Counted from the stretch's first letter, positions 1 through 9,479 are shown. The stretch: 64,000 nucleotides of DNA from Xenorhabdus nematophila ATCC 19061 (GCF_000252955.1 NC_014228.1:4062701-4126700), one strand, 5' to 3'. The notes: a model not told the origin generated them from the sequence alone. Made by a program: numbers and translations.

Positions 1-1
1 A

Positions 2-2458
2 AATCGAATCAAACAAAAGGAATTACAAAAACAAAAAGAGCATACGCGAGAACAGCAGGTGAGTAAGCAAACGGTTCTTGAACAGCTATTGCGAGAACGG
101 GAACAGGCACTAGAAAGCCACTTAGGTGAAAAATTAACCGAATGCAGTAGTGCCATTGCTGTGTTACAGGAACAACTAAAACGCTCACAGCTCACTGACG
201 ATGAACGTGATGAAATGTATGTGGCAGAATCACGTATAGAAAAAGCCCAATTACAGGCGCAGCAGCAAACACGACAAATAAAAGAAGAACGTCAACAGCT
301 GACTAAAGCGCAGCAACAAAGGGATCAGGCAAATGATCAATTGGAACGAACGCGCAGTGCCCTGCATACTACTGAGCTACAATTACAACAATTATATCGC
401 CAGTTAGAGCCGGAGAAAGGTAGCCTGCGCCATTTTCTGCAACTGCATTACAGCGATTGGGAACAGAATCTCGGCAAAGTATTGAATGAAAGTTTGCTGG
501 AGCGAAAAGACCTACGTCCCCAACTGGATGAACTGACTGATAATCTATACGGCTTGCAGCTGGAATTGGCAGCGATAGATATGCCGGAGTTTGCACTTGA
601 CGAAGCTGCTGTACGTCATCGTATTTACACGATAGAGCAACAGCTTGAGAAAAAACGATCTGAAAAGTCTGCCGCCGAAAAAGTACTAAAAGAGCACCAT
701 GAGCAAGTTGCACAAATCATGGCGCAGTTCGAACAATCAGAAAGACAATATCATCTGTACGAAAAGGATATCGAATTTGCTCGTTCTGACCGTGATCGGT
801 TGAAATCACAGCAAAATGATTTGAATGAGCAGCGGAAAACTAATGTGCAAACAAAACTTAATCAGCAAAAACAACGATATGACAGTCTACAGCAGCAGAA
901 GCAGACAGAGTTGCTGGCGTTAAGAGAGGATCACAACACTCAATACATGGAGCTGAAAACAGGTTGGCAGTCTGAACTACAGGTATTTGATGAGCAGATA
1001 ACAGAACTTGAACAACAACTGATTAATAAACGTACAAGTATCAATACGCAACTTGATGAACTTCAGCAAGCATTCAATGACACATTGTCTTCTAGAGGTA
1101 TTGACCCCAAAAAAATAGAGAGTGTGAAAAAACGCCATGAGCAATTGAAAACAGATATTAGGGCAATAGAGAAACGTCAGGATGAGCTGTCTGTCTGGAC
1201 GCGTTTTATGCAGGTTAGCTGGAAGCAGTTACGCCCGGTACTACTGGAGAATGAAACCACGCTTAAGCAACAGCAACGCGAGCTTATACAAGAACGCAAT
1301 CAACTGAAAGCAAATTTCATCACAAACCAAGCTCAATTGGATGAGCAAATACAGCAATATCGCAGCAACATGAATAAAGCAGAGCAGCTGCTGGAGCAGT
1401 TAAAGCAGATTCTGGTTCGATTGTCTGTATTACATCTGAACGATATTTCACCGATAAAACAGGATACTTCAGCGAGTATTGTTGAGCGGCTGTCACGCAC
1501 CAGTGAACTTTTAGAGCAACGCAGTAAATCTGATACACAGCTGGCTAATCAGCTAGAGCAATTTAGAAATGCGTTAAGTCTCGATGCAGAACCCGATTTT
1601 CTTGACAGTCTGGATCACGAAATGCGCAAGTTGCCTGATTCGAGTGACAAGCGTATGCAATTACCTATTCTGGAAGGGGTACTGCGTATACTGAAGGACA
1701 GGCAGCAGCAATTACTGGAAATGGGGGAAAACATTGGTGGCGATTTAAAGAAATTTTTCACTGTTTTCAATGATATAAATCGTCGTGTTGCATTGCAAAG
1801 CCGCCGACTGAGCGAAGCAGTCGCCGATGATTTATTGCTGCAAAGTATTGGTAAGTCCGAAGTGCGTATACTATCGGCTATTGATGAGCTGGGATTCTGG
1901 CAGCCCTTAAAAACTTTTATCAAACTTTATGATGAGTGGCGTTCATCAGGGAAAGCGGTTCCTTCCGAACAGTATTTAAACGCCTTGGCTGATGTCGTTG
2001 AATTACTGCGTTCCGATGAACAATACAGTATTGAATCGTTGCTGCGTCTTGAGTTGCACTTAAATGAAGGTGGTTCCGATCTGGTGATAAAAAATGATCG
2101 TCAATTACTTGAGTCATCCAGTCACGGGATGGCCTACCTGATTTTATGTAAATATTTATTGGCCTTTACCCGATTGTTACGTGGTCAATCTCAGGTCGCT
2201 ATTCATTGGCCAATTGATGAAATTGGTACGCTGGCATATCACAATGTAGAAAACCTTTTTACTGCTTGTAGCCATAATCGCATTATCATCGTGGGGGCTT
2301 TTCCTAACTTAGAGTCTGATGTATTGATGCTGTTCAAGCACCGTTATTTGCTTGAAAAAGATCAAGATGAACCCACCAAATGGCGACTAAAACGGGTTCA
2401 ACCTAAAGTGAGCCGTCTTGCTGAACGATTGATGCAGAAAGAACAGGAGGCCAATTGA
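2..2458 (+). CDS. jetC: Wadjet/MksB-like SMC ATPase (JetC-like), 5' partial
   Basis: Probable SMC-family ATPase of a Wadjet (JetABCD/MksBEFG) plasmid-defence complex; such complexes extrude DNA loops and cleave circular DNA. Only the C-terminal ~818 codons are in view. The frame is open to the window edge, and the GTG at 59 is internal: the residues before it are the same Gln/Lys/Glu-rich coiled coil, so the true start lies upstream. Most of the visible protein (to about nt 1500) is long coiled coil. The end holds an ABC-type signature region near nt 2110-2140 (SSSHGMAYL) and a Walker B near nt 2200-2235 (IHWPIDEIGTL, hydrophobics then DE). The N-terminal Walker A is outside the window. The stop overlaps the next start by 4 nt (ATGA), showing operon coupling. 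It could be another MukB/Mks-like condensin, but the jetD-like fourth gene favours Wadjet. Confidence 0.7.
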   Translation, partial: NRIKQKELQKQKEHTREQQVSKQTVLEQLLREREQALESHLGEKLTECSSAIAVLQEQLKRSQLTDDERDEMYVAESRIEKAQLQAQQQTRQIKEERQQLTKAQQQRDQANDQLERTRSALHTTELQLQQLYRQLEPEKGSLRHFLQLHYSDWEQNLGKVLNESLLERKDLRPQLDELTDNLYGLQLELAAIDMPEFALDEAAVRHRIYTIEQQLEKKRSEKSAAEKVLKEHHEQVAQIMAQFEQSERQYHLYEKDIEFARSDRDRLKSQQNDLNEQRKTNVQTKLNQQKQRYDSLQQQKQTELLALREDHNTQYMELKTGWQSELQVFDEQITELEQQLINKRTSINTQLDELQQAFNDTLSSRGIDPKKIESVKKRHEQLKTDIRAIEKRQDELSVWTRFMQVSWKQLRPVLLENETTLKQQQRELIQERNQLKANFITNQAQLDEQIQQYRSNMNKAEQLLEQLKQILVRLSVLHLNDISPIKQDTSASIVERLSRTSELLEQRSKSDTQLANQLEQFRNALSLDAEPDFLDSLDHEMRKLPDSSDKRMQLPILEGVLRILKDRQQQLLEMGENIGGDLKKFFTVFNDINRRVALQSRRLSEAVADDLLLQSIGKSEVRILSAIDELGFWQPLKTFIKLYDEWRSSGKAVPSEQYLNALADVVELLRSDEQYSIESLLRLELHLNEGGSDLVIKNDRQLLESSSHGMAYLILCKYLLAFTRLLRGQSQVAIHWPIDEIGTLAYHNVENLFTACSHNRIIIVGAFPNLESDVLMLFKHRYLLEKDQDEPTKWRLKRVQPKVSRLAERLMQKEQEAN

Positions 2459-3078
2459 TGTTAGCATATGGGGCTTTACTGGAACGATTATTGGCCGGAG
2501 ATTTTATCTGTCAGATCAGTGACGAGGATAGTTTCCGGCATTTGAGTGACGAGCGAACACAACAGGAAATCAACGATTATTTGCGACCGCTTAACAGACG
2601 TTTGGTCAGCAATGATACTCGGACAGTCTACTTTATGGGTTATCACGAGTTCACCAAAGAGATCCGTAAACAGCTTACCAGTCAGCTTGCAGTCATCATA
2701 AATTCCTTGCAGCCCTTGCTCGAATGGCTGCTGCTGATACAAGAAGTTCAGGGTCGTGATAGTGCATTGACTGCCGGCGATGTGATTAAATTACAAGAAA
2801 TCATTTTGCGAACTGAAGATAACCAAAGTCTGCGGCAGCGTTTAAATCAACTTGCCAGTGACAATTTTTTCAAAAGCCGAAGCTCAGAGTTAGACAATCA
2901 AATTAAGCTTATTTTCAACCGACTGAAAGAACATGGTTATCTTAAGCAGCCTCATGCTGATCGCCAGTATTACATTGTGACAGGTAAAATCGATTATTTG
3001 ATTGACGTCATTCGTTTTATCCGAGATGAAGAACATCTTCCGGTTGAAGATGCACCTGTTCAGGAGAGCCTTATCTAA
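2455..3078 (+). CDS. jetB: MksE/JetB-like KITE subunit
   Basis: 207-aa protein in the position and size range of the KITE (tandem winged-helix) subunit of Mks/Wadjet complexes, which dimerises and binds the kleisin. The sequence is helical with alternating basic and acidic stretches and no membrane segment or catalytic motif. The C-terminal half (ELDNQIKLIFNRLKEHGYL, about residues 143-161) looks like a winged-helix recognition region. It overlaps the SMC gene by 4 nt at the start and the next gene by 1 nt at the end. Assignment rests mainly on length, helical pattern and operon position, not on a recognised signature. Confidence 0.6.
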   Translation: MMLAYGALLERLLAGDFICQISDEDSFRHLSDERTQQEINDYLRPLNRRLVSNDTRTVYFMGYHEFTKEIRKQLTSQLAVIINSLQPLLEWLLLIQEVQGRDSALTAGDVIKLQEIILRTEDNQSLRQRLNQLASDNFFKSRSSELDNQIKLIFNRLKEHGYLKQPHADRQYYIVTGKIDYLIDVIRFIRDEEHLPVEDAPVQESLI

Positions 3079-4316
3079 TGGCGACGGACACGTTAATGCT
3101 CTCTAACCTGTTTAATATTGGCGCTGAGCGGTTGGCTCTGCTGGGTAAACATCACCGCGCTTTGATGCAGTGTTATCTCGATGGTTTTATTGATGAAACG
3201 GCTTTAAGTGAAAATGCCCTGAAAAAGTTGATTGATGCCCGAATTTTATGGCGTCCAGACGAGCACATGCCTTTGACTCTGAGGGCGCTGATCAGTGAAT
3301 TGATTGCCAGTATGGTTGCTGATGAAAATCGCCGACAAATTAATGCCGATGTTGCCGAAAAACTAGAGCAAATCCGTAATAAAGTGCAAGCTTGGCGGGA
3401 TGCTTATTATAAAGGCGATTATAGTGTTGCGGAATTGCAGTTACAGCGATTGACTGAACATGTATATGATTTAAGCGGGCAATTTGAAGAGGCTATTGAT
3501 AGCCTCTGGAATCGCTTAAACAGTGACTTTGGTTTTGTCAGGAGTCTCAATGAAAAAATCAATGAAAATGAGCGGGCTCAGAAACAAGTTCGCCGTCTGC
3601 TTGATGGCCTGGAACTGTTGGACTTCAACGAATTTATCGAATTGTCTGAAGGCAACAATCACTTGCGTAAGCTGTTAGTTAGCCAGCTACAAATCCGGTT
3701 AAGTCTACAACATAGCAGTTTGCTGGAAGTACAACGGCGTTTGGTGGCGTTGTTGGCCAAATTTCGCCAGCAGCAATCACGCTCATTACTGATTACCAAT
3801 ATGGTGGCCTTTTTACGCCAGCACCCACAATATAAGCCCGCAAATTACACTTATCGCTCAGACATCCCTCCCTTGTTTAATCAGTCGGCTCCTTTACATC
3901 TTCAAGGAGCGTTAGCACTTGATAGATCTGGTGAGCGACAAGTTCTGGCTGAATTGATCCGTACACTTCCCGTCTCTGCAAAAATACCATTGTCTGATTT
4001 TCAAAGTGCCAGCTCAGTAATAACATTTGTTGATGAGGAGGTTGCAGCCCGCCAGCAAGCATTGAAACAGGATGTTGAAAATTTCTACATGTACGTAATA
4101 GATAGTATGAAGGAAATCAGTGCGTTGGATTATTTAATAGATCAGGAACTTACATGGGATAATGAAATTTGGCTGTATCAGGTGATTGCTGAATACCAAT
4201 CTTTAGAACAAAAAGTCAAAAGCAGATTTTGGCTGCGCAATGACGAGATTAAAGCCAGTCCTGTTAACGACCTCAAGTTAATCTTGGATATCACAGTGAG
4301 AATCATAGAGAAATGA
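3078..4316 (+). CDS. jetA: MksF/JetA-like kleisin subunit
   Basis: 412-aa, almost entirely helical soluble protein. In Mks/Wadjet complexes the kleisin bridges the SMC heads and binds the KITE dimer; length and position match that role. The N-terminus (about residues 1-80) looks like winged-helix material, and the centre (about 90-240) is predicted coiled coil rich in Leu/Gln/Glu, as in MksF. It starts one base before the end of the preceding gene and its stop overlaps the following ATG, so all four genes are coupled. No enzymatic motif was seen. The gene order here (C-B-A-D) differs from the A-B-C-D order used to name the family. Confidence 0.6.
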   Translation: MATDTLMLSNLFNIGAERLALLGKHHRALMQCYLDGFIDETALSENALKKLIDARILWRPDEHMPLTLRALISELIASMVADENRRQINADVAEKLEQIRNKVQAWRDAYYKGDYSVAELQLQRLTEHVYDLSGQFEEAIDSLWNRLNSDFGFVRSLNEKINENERAQKQVRRLLDGLELLDFNEFIELSEGNNHLRKLLVSQLQIRLSLQHSSLLEVQRRLVALLAKFRQQQSRSLLITNMVAFLRQHPQYKPANYTYRSDIPPLFNQSAPLHLQGALALDRSGERQVLAELIRTLPVSAKIPLSDFQSASSVITFVDEEVAARQQALKQDVENFYMYVIDSMKEISALDYLIDQELTWDNEIWLYQVIAEYQSLEQKVKSRFWLRNDEIKASPVNDLKLILDITVRIIEK

Positions 4317-5185
4317 TACAGATGGATCCTTTAAACCTTGGTGCATTAACATGGTTGAAAGCGTTGGAAAAACGGCTTCTCTCAAAAGGCAATGAGAAAA
4401 AGAAAACGAACAGTAAAACCGTCAGGCAAGTATTAGCGTGGTGCCTGGAACAAGATCTTATTCCGGCTAACAGCCTGAACTTACCTGAATTTACTTTTAC
4501 AAGGGAATTATTGAATGCTATTGCCACGACCCAACAAAAACTGAATCAAACTCATTTTCGATGTGAACTACAGACGAAAAACCGAATTGAGAGCGCCTTA
4601 TTAAGCGATCAGGAAATAAAAACAGCGGGTATTCGCCCTCGTCAGCAGCGGGTACTCATTCACCTCACCAGCCCTGTATTCACTGAACAGAATATGAAAA
4701 TTCAGGTTATTGATACTCACTGGCAGGATATTCCTTTATCGAAATTTGATGTTTTAATGGTAGTCGAAAATTCAGATTGTTTTTATCACTTAGATTTATT
4801 TGAATATTCTCTACATCATTTCCATTCACCACTTATAGTGTACCGTGGCGATAAGATATATGGTCAAGCGACAACAAAGCTTAAAGATAAATGGCTTGAA
4901 ATGAATAAACCCGCTATCTACTTTGGTGATTTTGATCCTAAAGGGGCAAGTATTGCGATACATGAAGGTTATGAGGCCATGTTACTTCCTTCATTAGAAG
5001 TCGTAAGGAAAACAGCTTCTGTTGCCATGTTTCCTGATAATCAACTGAAATTTATAAAAAAGATAAAAGAAAAAAATACAAACCACTTTTTTGAGTCTTA
5101 TTTGAAGATCTTGTTTGATCAAAAAGGATTGCGACAACAAAAAATGCAGGGTGAATCATTACAGATAGTTTCTATTACTTCATAA
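4313..5185 (+). CDS. jetD: JetD-like Toprim nuclease subunit
   Basis: 290-aa protein with a topoisomerase-VI-like Toprim fold in its C-terminal half. A conserved acidic residue sits in FDVLMVVENSDC (Glu152), followed by the metal-binding DxD in YFGDFDPKGASIA (Asp206, Asp208). In Wadjet systems JetD is the nuclease that cleaves circular DNA after SMC loop extrusion. The N-terminal ~130 residues would be the DNA-binding or arm region; the protein is shorter than the roughly 380 residues I expect for JetD, so the arm may be reduced. The start overlaps the preceding stop (ATGA). This is the most diagnostic member of the operon. Confidence 0.72.
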   Translation: MIQMDPLNLGALTWLKALEKRLLSKGNEKKKTNSKTVRQVLAWCLEQDLIPANSLNLPEFTFTRELLNAIATTQQKLNQTHFRCELQTKNRIESALLSDQEIKTAGIRPRQQRVLIHLTSPVFTEQNMKIQVIDTHWQDIPLSKFDVLMVVENSDCFYHLDLFEYSLHHFHSPLIVYRGDKIYGQATTKLKDKWLEMNKPAIYFGDFDPKGASIAIHEGYEAMLLPSLEVVRKTASVAMFPDNQLKFIKKIKEKNTNHFFESYLKILFDQKGLRQQKMQGESLQIVSITS

Positions 5186-5249
5186 AGATTCATTAACTAT
5201 CTGTCGATGGTGAAAGTAGCCTGTATTAGGCTTCAATCATCATACACAC

Positions 5250-5334
5250 ATAACACCCATAAAAGGGGTTTTTATATAAAGATATAATTGCTATAGTTCT
5301 TAACTATACACAAAACACCCTAAATGGGAGTTTT
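5250..5334 (+). promoter_or_regulatory. abiE promoter with two inverted-repeat operators
   Basis: Two similar palindromes precede abiEi. IR1 at about 5251-5273 has AACACCC and GGGGTTTT arms. IR2 at 5312-5334 has AAAACACCC and GGGAGTTTT arms (8 of 9 bases complementary) around a 5-nt spacer. A perfect TATAAT lies between them at 5283-5288; no good -35 was seen. AbiEi antitoxins are known to bind two inverted repeats in their own promoter and repress cooperatively. The arrangement fits that model. Confidence 0.7.
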
Positions 5335-5351
5335 AATGTGGAGATGGTGGA

Positions 5352-5885
5352 ATGGATAAAATCACTGCAATTAAAACATTAGACAAATTCAGCAAGATGG
5401 GAAAAAACATTTTCCTCTTGCAGGATTTGGAAATCATCTTTGCTGATGAAGCGCCACGAACATTGAAAAAATCCATTGATCGCCTTATCAAGGCCGGGTT
5501 ATTGGTTCGCATCACCAAAGGGATCTATGCAAATGCACTCGCGAGCCTCGGATCTTATCCGCTGGAGAGTATCGCAATCAATATCCGACGCGGCGAATAC
5601 AGCTACATCAGCCTGGAGTCAGCGTTGTCCCAATATGGGATTATCTCCCAAATCCCTATCGACAGACTCACGATCATGTCTACCGGCAGGTCAGGGGAAT
5701 TTGAAACACCGTGGGGTGTTATTGAGATCACGCACACAAACAAAAAACCGAGTGAAATCCTGAAAGGAACGCTGGAAAGCCGTGGGCCAATGCGTATCGC
5801 AAGAAAGGAAATTGCTCTTCGTGATTTAAGGCGAGTGGGCAGAAACACGCACCTGATTCAAAGGGAGGAATTAGAGTATGCCTGA
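5352..5885 (+). CDS. abiEi: AbiEi type IV antitoxin / repressor
   Basis: 177-aa AbiEi-family protein. The N-terminal winged helix (about residues 1-60, IDRLIKAGLLVRITKGIYAN) is the DNA-binding domain, and the C-terminal domain antagonises the AbiEii toxin without stable binding (type IV). Length matches the family. The stop overlaps the abiEii start by 8 nt, which is typical of the pair. Two operator-like palindromes lie just upstream, consistent with autorepression. AbiE systems were first described as phage abortive-infection loci, so placement next to a Wadjet-like operon fits a defence island. Confidence 0.88.
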   Translation: MDKITAIKTLDKFSKMGKNIFLLQDLEIIFADEAPRTLKKSIDRLIKAGLLVRITKGIYANALASLGSYPLESIAINIRRGEYSYISLESALSQYGIISQIPIDRLTIMSTGRSGEFETPWGVIEITHTNKKPSEILKGTLESRGPMRIARKEIALRDLRRVGRNTHLIQREELEYA

Positions 5886-6798
5886 TAAAACCGATTTTAA
5901 TATTCTTGTCGATGAAATCGTTACGCAGAACGGGTTTACCGACATCAGGCCTGTAGTTGAGAAAGAGCTCCTACACTATGACATTTTGCATTGCCTCGCT
6001 AAAAATGGCTTGCTGAAAAAGCTTACCTTTCAAGGAGGCACGTCACTCAGGCTCTGCTATAGTTCCAACCGATTCAGTGAAGATTTGGACTTTGCAGGGG
6101 GTCGTGACTTTTGTTCGGCAGATCTGGGGAGGATTAAAGAGAGCGTCGAAAACTATCTGGGCGCACGTTACGGTCTTGAGGTTACCGTAAAGGAACCTAA
6201 TGAACTCAGGAAAGAGCCAGAGTATGCCAATGTGAAAATCGATAAATGGCAAATTTCTGTCACAACAGCCCCAGAGCGTAAGGACTTGCCAAAGCAGCGC
6301 ATCAAAATTGAGATCGCTAACATCCCGGCCTATACAAAGAATCCGCGCCCATTAACGCGCAACTACCCTGTGTTGCCTGATGGCTACTCCGAAACTATCG
6401 TGTTGGTAGAAGAGTTAACAGAAATCATGGCGGATAAACTGGTTTCATTCCCTGCGACAACGAAACATATTCGTTATCGTGACATGTGGGATTTGGTCTG
6501 GCTGAAACAACAGGGAGTTGAACCCGACACCGATCTGATCAAGCGCAAGCTATCGGATTATTGTTTAACTGATTTTGGCGAACAGCTTCAGGCACGATTG
6601 GACTCGATTGAAAACCTTATTGCGTCAGGCACCTTTCAGGAAGAAATGAAGCGGTTTATTCCTGCACCAGTTTACAACAGGACTATCGGGCAGACAGACT
6701 TCATGCGTTACCTCGAAACCACCCTGAAAGCATTACTTACTACAGTGCAAAAAGAGTTGTACTCACCAGCAACCAACCCCGTTCCTTTCAAGATGTAA
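5878..6798 (+). CDS. abiEii: AbiEii nucleotidyltransferase toxin
   Basis: 306-aa nucleotidyltransferase-like toxin. The conserved motifs are GGTSLR (residues 53-58) and SEDLDF (67-72, catalytic Asp69 and Asp71). Family members transfer nucleotides to RNA targets such as tRNA acceptor ends and arrest growth until countered by AbiEi. Further conserved stretches include EELTEIMADKL (about 181-191) and RYRDMWDLVWL (about 200-210), both usual for this family. Length is normal and no disabling lesion was seen. Translation is coupled to abiEi by an 8-nt overlap. Confidence 0.88.
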   Translation: MPDKTDFNILVDEIVTQNGFTDIRPVVEKELLHYDILHCLAKNGLLKKLTFQGGTSLRLCYSSNRFSEDLDFAGGRDFCSADLGRIKESVENYLGARYGLEVTVKEPNELRKEPEYANVKIDKWQISVTTAPERKDLPKQRIKIEIANIPAYTKNPRPLTRNYPVLPDGYSETIVLVEELTEIMADKLVSFPATTKHIRYRDMWDLVWLKQQGVEPDTDLIKRKLSDYCLTDFGEQLQARLDSIENLIASGTFQEEMKRFIPAPVYNRTIGQTDFMRYLETTLKALLTTVQKELYSPATNPVPFKM

Positions 6799-6985
6799 CG
6801 ATTGAATTTACTGCCACTCTTTGCCCGGTATGATCGGGCTTAAAACCCAGCTAATGCCTTTGTTACTAGAGCCACCTGTTGGATATCCGAATACCGACTA
6901 CCACTGGGAATGGCTGAATGATCATTAGGCGATTTTAGCTGCTATGATAAAAAAACCTGTAGCAATATCTGGAAAACGTAAAATA

Positions 6986-7965
6986 ACCTGAGCTTCGCTT
7001 AAGGGAAGGGAACTAAAGTGCCTGAGGCACGATCAACGTTTTTGCTAAAGAAAACAAAATAGTGGAGACCCTCAGGCATGTATAATTTAGAAGAACTTTA
7101 CTGCTGCGTCGATGACTTTTGCCAAAAATTTATCCCTCTCTGGCATCAACAACTCATTGAAAATGGATTACGTAAACGGCACCGTGAGGCATCCCTTTCT
7201 CTCAGTGAAGTCATGATGATCCTCATTTTATTTCATATGAGTCATTATCGTGATTTTAAAACATTTTATATTGAACATGTAAAACAATATCTTACAGCCG
7301 ATTTTCCCGGATTAGTCAGCTATACTCGTATCCTCACCCTGAAGAAAAGGGCGCTTATTCCTTTATGCGCTTTTCTTTCATCACGTAAGGCGCAAACTCA
7401 AGGGATTGCTTTTATTGATTCTACCAAAATTGCTGTTTGTCACAATCTTCGTATTCCCCGTCATCGCGTATTTGAAGGGATGGCACAACGAGGTAAAACG
7501 AGTACAGGCTGGTTTTATGGCTTTAAACTTCATTTGGTTATCAATGATTGCGGTGAATTGTTAGCCGTGAAACTCACCGCAGGAAACCAGGATGATCGTC
7601 AGCCAGTCAGAGCGCTGACAAAAGGACTAACAGGATGTTTGTATGGTGATAAGGGGTATTTATCCCAGGCTTTATGCGATGAGTTAGAAGCGGAAGGTGT
7701 CACGTTAATCACCAATGTCCGGAATAACATGAAAACCAAAGCATTATCTCTCTGGGATAGGTTGATGTTAAGACGGAGATTTTTGATAGAAACGGTCGTC
7801 GACCAGCTCAAAAATATTTCTCAGATAGAGCATTCAAGGCATCGCAGTCAGCTCGGTTTTTTGTTGGAAGTTGCTGCCGGTCTTATTGCTTATACATTCC
7901 AACCTAAAAAACCGAGCTTGAATCTACGGGATAATGAAATCGCTATCTTTAAACGAAGCTGAGGT
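6986..7965 (+). mobile_element. IS982-family insertion sequence, copy 1 (980 bp)
   Basis: The left end reads ACCTGAGCTTCGCTTAAGGG, and the reverse complement of the right end reads ACCTCAGCTTCGTTTAAAGA, an imperfect terminal inverted repeat. The element is flanked by an exact 7-bp direct repeat, TAAAATA, at 6979-6985 and 7966-7972, which is its target-site duplication. It contains one transposase gene. A second copy of identical length lies at 43359-44338 in the opposite orientation. Confidence 0.93.
7078..7962 (+). CDS. IS982-family transposase
   Basis: 294-aa DDE transposase. Catalytic positions are visible as the Asp in GIAFIDSTKIAVCHN, the Asp in LYGDKGYLSQ and the Glu in RRFLIETVVDQLKN near the C-terminus. 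The gene ends 3 bp before the element terminus and fills the IS. It is intact. It differs from the second copy at one residue seen here (KQYL versus KQYF), so one or both copies moved recently. Confidence 0.93.
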   Translation: MYNLEELYCCVDDFCQKFIPLWHQQLIENGLRKRHREASLSLSEVMMILILFHMSHYRDFKTFYIEHVKQYLTADFPGLVSYTRILTLKKRALIPLCAFLSSRKAQTQGIAFIDSTKIAVCHNLRIPRHRVFEGMAQRGKTSTGWFYGFKLHLVINDCGELLAVKLTAGNQDDRQPVRALTKGLTGCLYGDKGYLSQALCDELEAEGVTLITNVRNNMKTKALSLWDRLMLRRRFLIETVVDQLKNISQIEHSRHRSQLGFLLEVAAGLIAYTFQPKKPSLNLRDNEIAIFKRS

Positions 7966-7972
7966 TAAAATA

Positions 7973-8390
7973 GCAATTGCTGGATTTATCAGATGTAGAT
8001 AATCCTGACTTTGATGGGTATTTGTTTGAGTCTTATCCAGTTGGAATTGGGAGGTGAATTATGAGGTTATATAAAAAACTATAGATATCCTTATATTCTA
8101 CCTTCATGTGATTTAAATAAAGTAGAAAAAATCATTTCGTAAAGGAATTACAAATGAGAATTGAAGATATTTTTTATAAAAAACATGATGTAATGCTTGA
8201 ATAATCAGAATCACAAAAAAATAAAATAGATGATTCAGTTTTATTACTGAAACTATAATCTTTTTATCAAAAAAAATTATAATCTTAATAAATGGATGCT
8301 ATTTATAAATTATATGTGATCAAACAGGTAGATATAAGATGATAACTCCTATTATATTATAAAAAATTTCTCTATTTTAGGAGTTGCATA
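7973..8390. other. AT-rich non-coding stretch with gene scraps
   Basis: No intact gene is visible. Just right of the IS982 (about 7975-8057) is an open frame coding LLDLSDVDNPDFDGYLFESY and ending at TGA 8055-8057; it has no start and looks like a gene's C-terminal remnant. At 8154 an ATG with a GGAA ribosome site opens a 16-codon frame (MRIEDIFYKKHDVMLE) that hits TAA and then continues in frame for about 19 further codons, suggesting another broken gene. The sequence before 8391 is very AT-rich and probably contains that gene's promoter. Confidence 0.4.
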
Positions 8391-9338
8391 ATGTCTCTAG
8401 ATATTGCCTACTCAACCGAGATCGATGACTTTATTGACCCTGATAGGGCCTATGAATATTTTTGGGCTGGCATATTAAAGGATAAAAAATCTTTCATATG
8501 CCCTGGTAAAAATTGTGATGCTCAAGTTACGTGTGCCAACTTAGATGAAGAATCACAAAATATGCGTGTTGTTCCACACTATAGGGTATATGGAAAACAT
8601 CATCCAGATTGTGAGATTGAACGTGAGGTTTCACTAAAAATACAAGAAATAATTGTTGAAACACGACAATCAAAAAAAACAACTTTAGACCTCTCCATTA
8701 TAGATTCATTTTCATTATCAAGGCCAGCCTCCTACTATGAGGCTCAAAGAATAAATAAAGACAAAAAAGCAAAAAGTGTTGAAAAGAAAAAAAGTATTGT
8801 TAATGAAATTTATTATAATCTTAAAAAAACTGGAGAGATTAGTAAAGTTTACTCAGTAAGAAGTATAATAGGTAGATATCTAAGATACCATCGGGATGGT
8901 ACATTAGATAATCGTAAAATAAATGTATCTGGCAGAGATATACCTTATCGTTCTTTTTTTATAAAAATTAAAGATCAAGATTTTGATAGCTTACCAGAAT
9001 ACCCTGTGATTTATTATGGTTGGGCTTATATAGACAAATACGATGAATGCTATCGTATAAAATTCAAAAAATCATTTATAAAAGAAAATGAAAAAATTCA
9101 AGTATCTTTTTTTGTAAGCAATGATTTAATAGATAAATATGAAATTAAAAAACTAATAACAAAAAGAATTAAAAAAATATCATTATTATCAAAGCCAACA
9201 GCATTTGTATTTATTTATGGAAATCCTAAGATAAAAACAAAAGAAGAAGGAAAGAAAAAATTTATAAATTTTCAAATGAAAAATCTTGACTATGTAGATA
9301 TTGACTCCAATACTCCATTACCTATAAAACCAAAATAA
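8391..9338 (+). CDS. Unrecognised 315-aa protein with Cys/His N-terminal motif
   Basis: I do not recognise a family. The N-terminal ~85 residues contain FICPGKNCDAQVTC followed by HYRVYGKHHPDCE, a Cys/His arrangement that could bind zinc and recalls the N-termini of CoiA-like or other nucleic-acid-associated proteins. The rest is very Lys/Ile-rich without membrane segments; the C-terminal part is alternating strand and charge. The start follows a good ribosome site (AGGAG, 6 nt before ATG). Codon use is far more AT-rich than the backbone genes, a sign of transfer. It stands alone between an IS982 and a decayed toxin-antitoxin locus, in a defence-like neighbourhood, but no function can be assigned. 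Confidence 0.7.
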   Translation: MSLDIAYSTEIDDFIDPDRAYEYFWAGILKDKKSFICPGKNCDAQVTCANLDEESQNMRVVPHYRVYGKHHPDCEIEREVSLKIQEIIVETRQSKKTTLDLSIIDSFSLSRPASYYEAQRINKDKKAKSVEKKKSIVNEIYYNLKKTGEISKVYSVRSIIGRYLRYHRDGTLDNRKINVSGRDIPYRSFFIKIKDQDFDSLPEYPVIYYGWAYIDKYDECYRIKFKKSFIKENEKIQVSFFVSNDLIDKYEIKKLITKRIKKISLLSKPTAFVFIYGNPKIKTKEEGKKKFINFQMKNLDYVDIDSNTPLPIKPK

Positions 9339-9479
9339 TTTTATATATACACCATTTAAAATTATTAGTATTTTAGATTGCTCATGACTATTTTAGGAAT
9401 AGCCAAATAAAAAATCATGTTATATCAATTACATCTTACAATTAAAAAATAAATAATTTTTCGTAATTTATAAATATAG

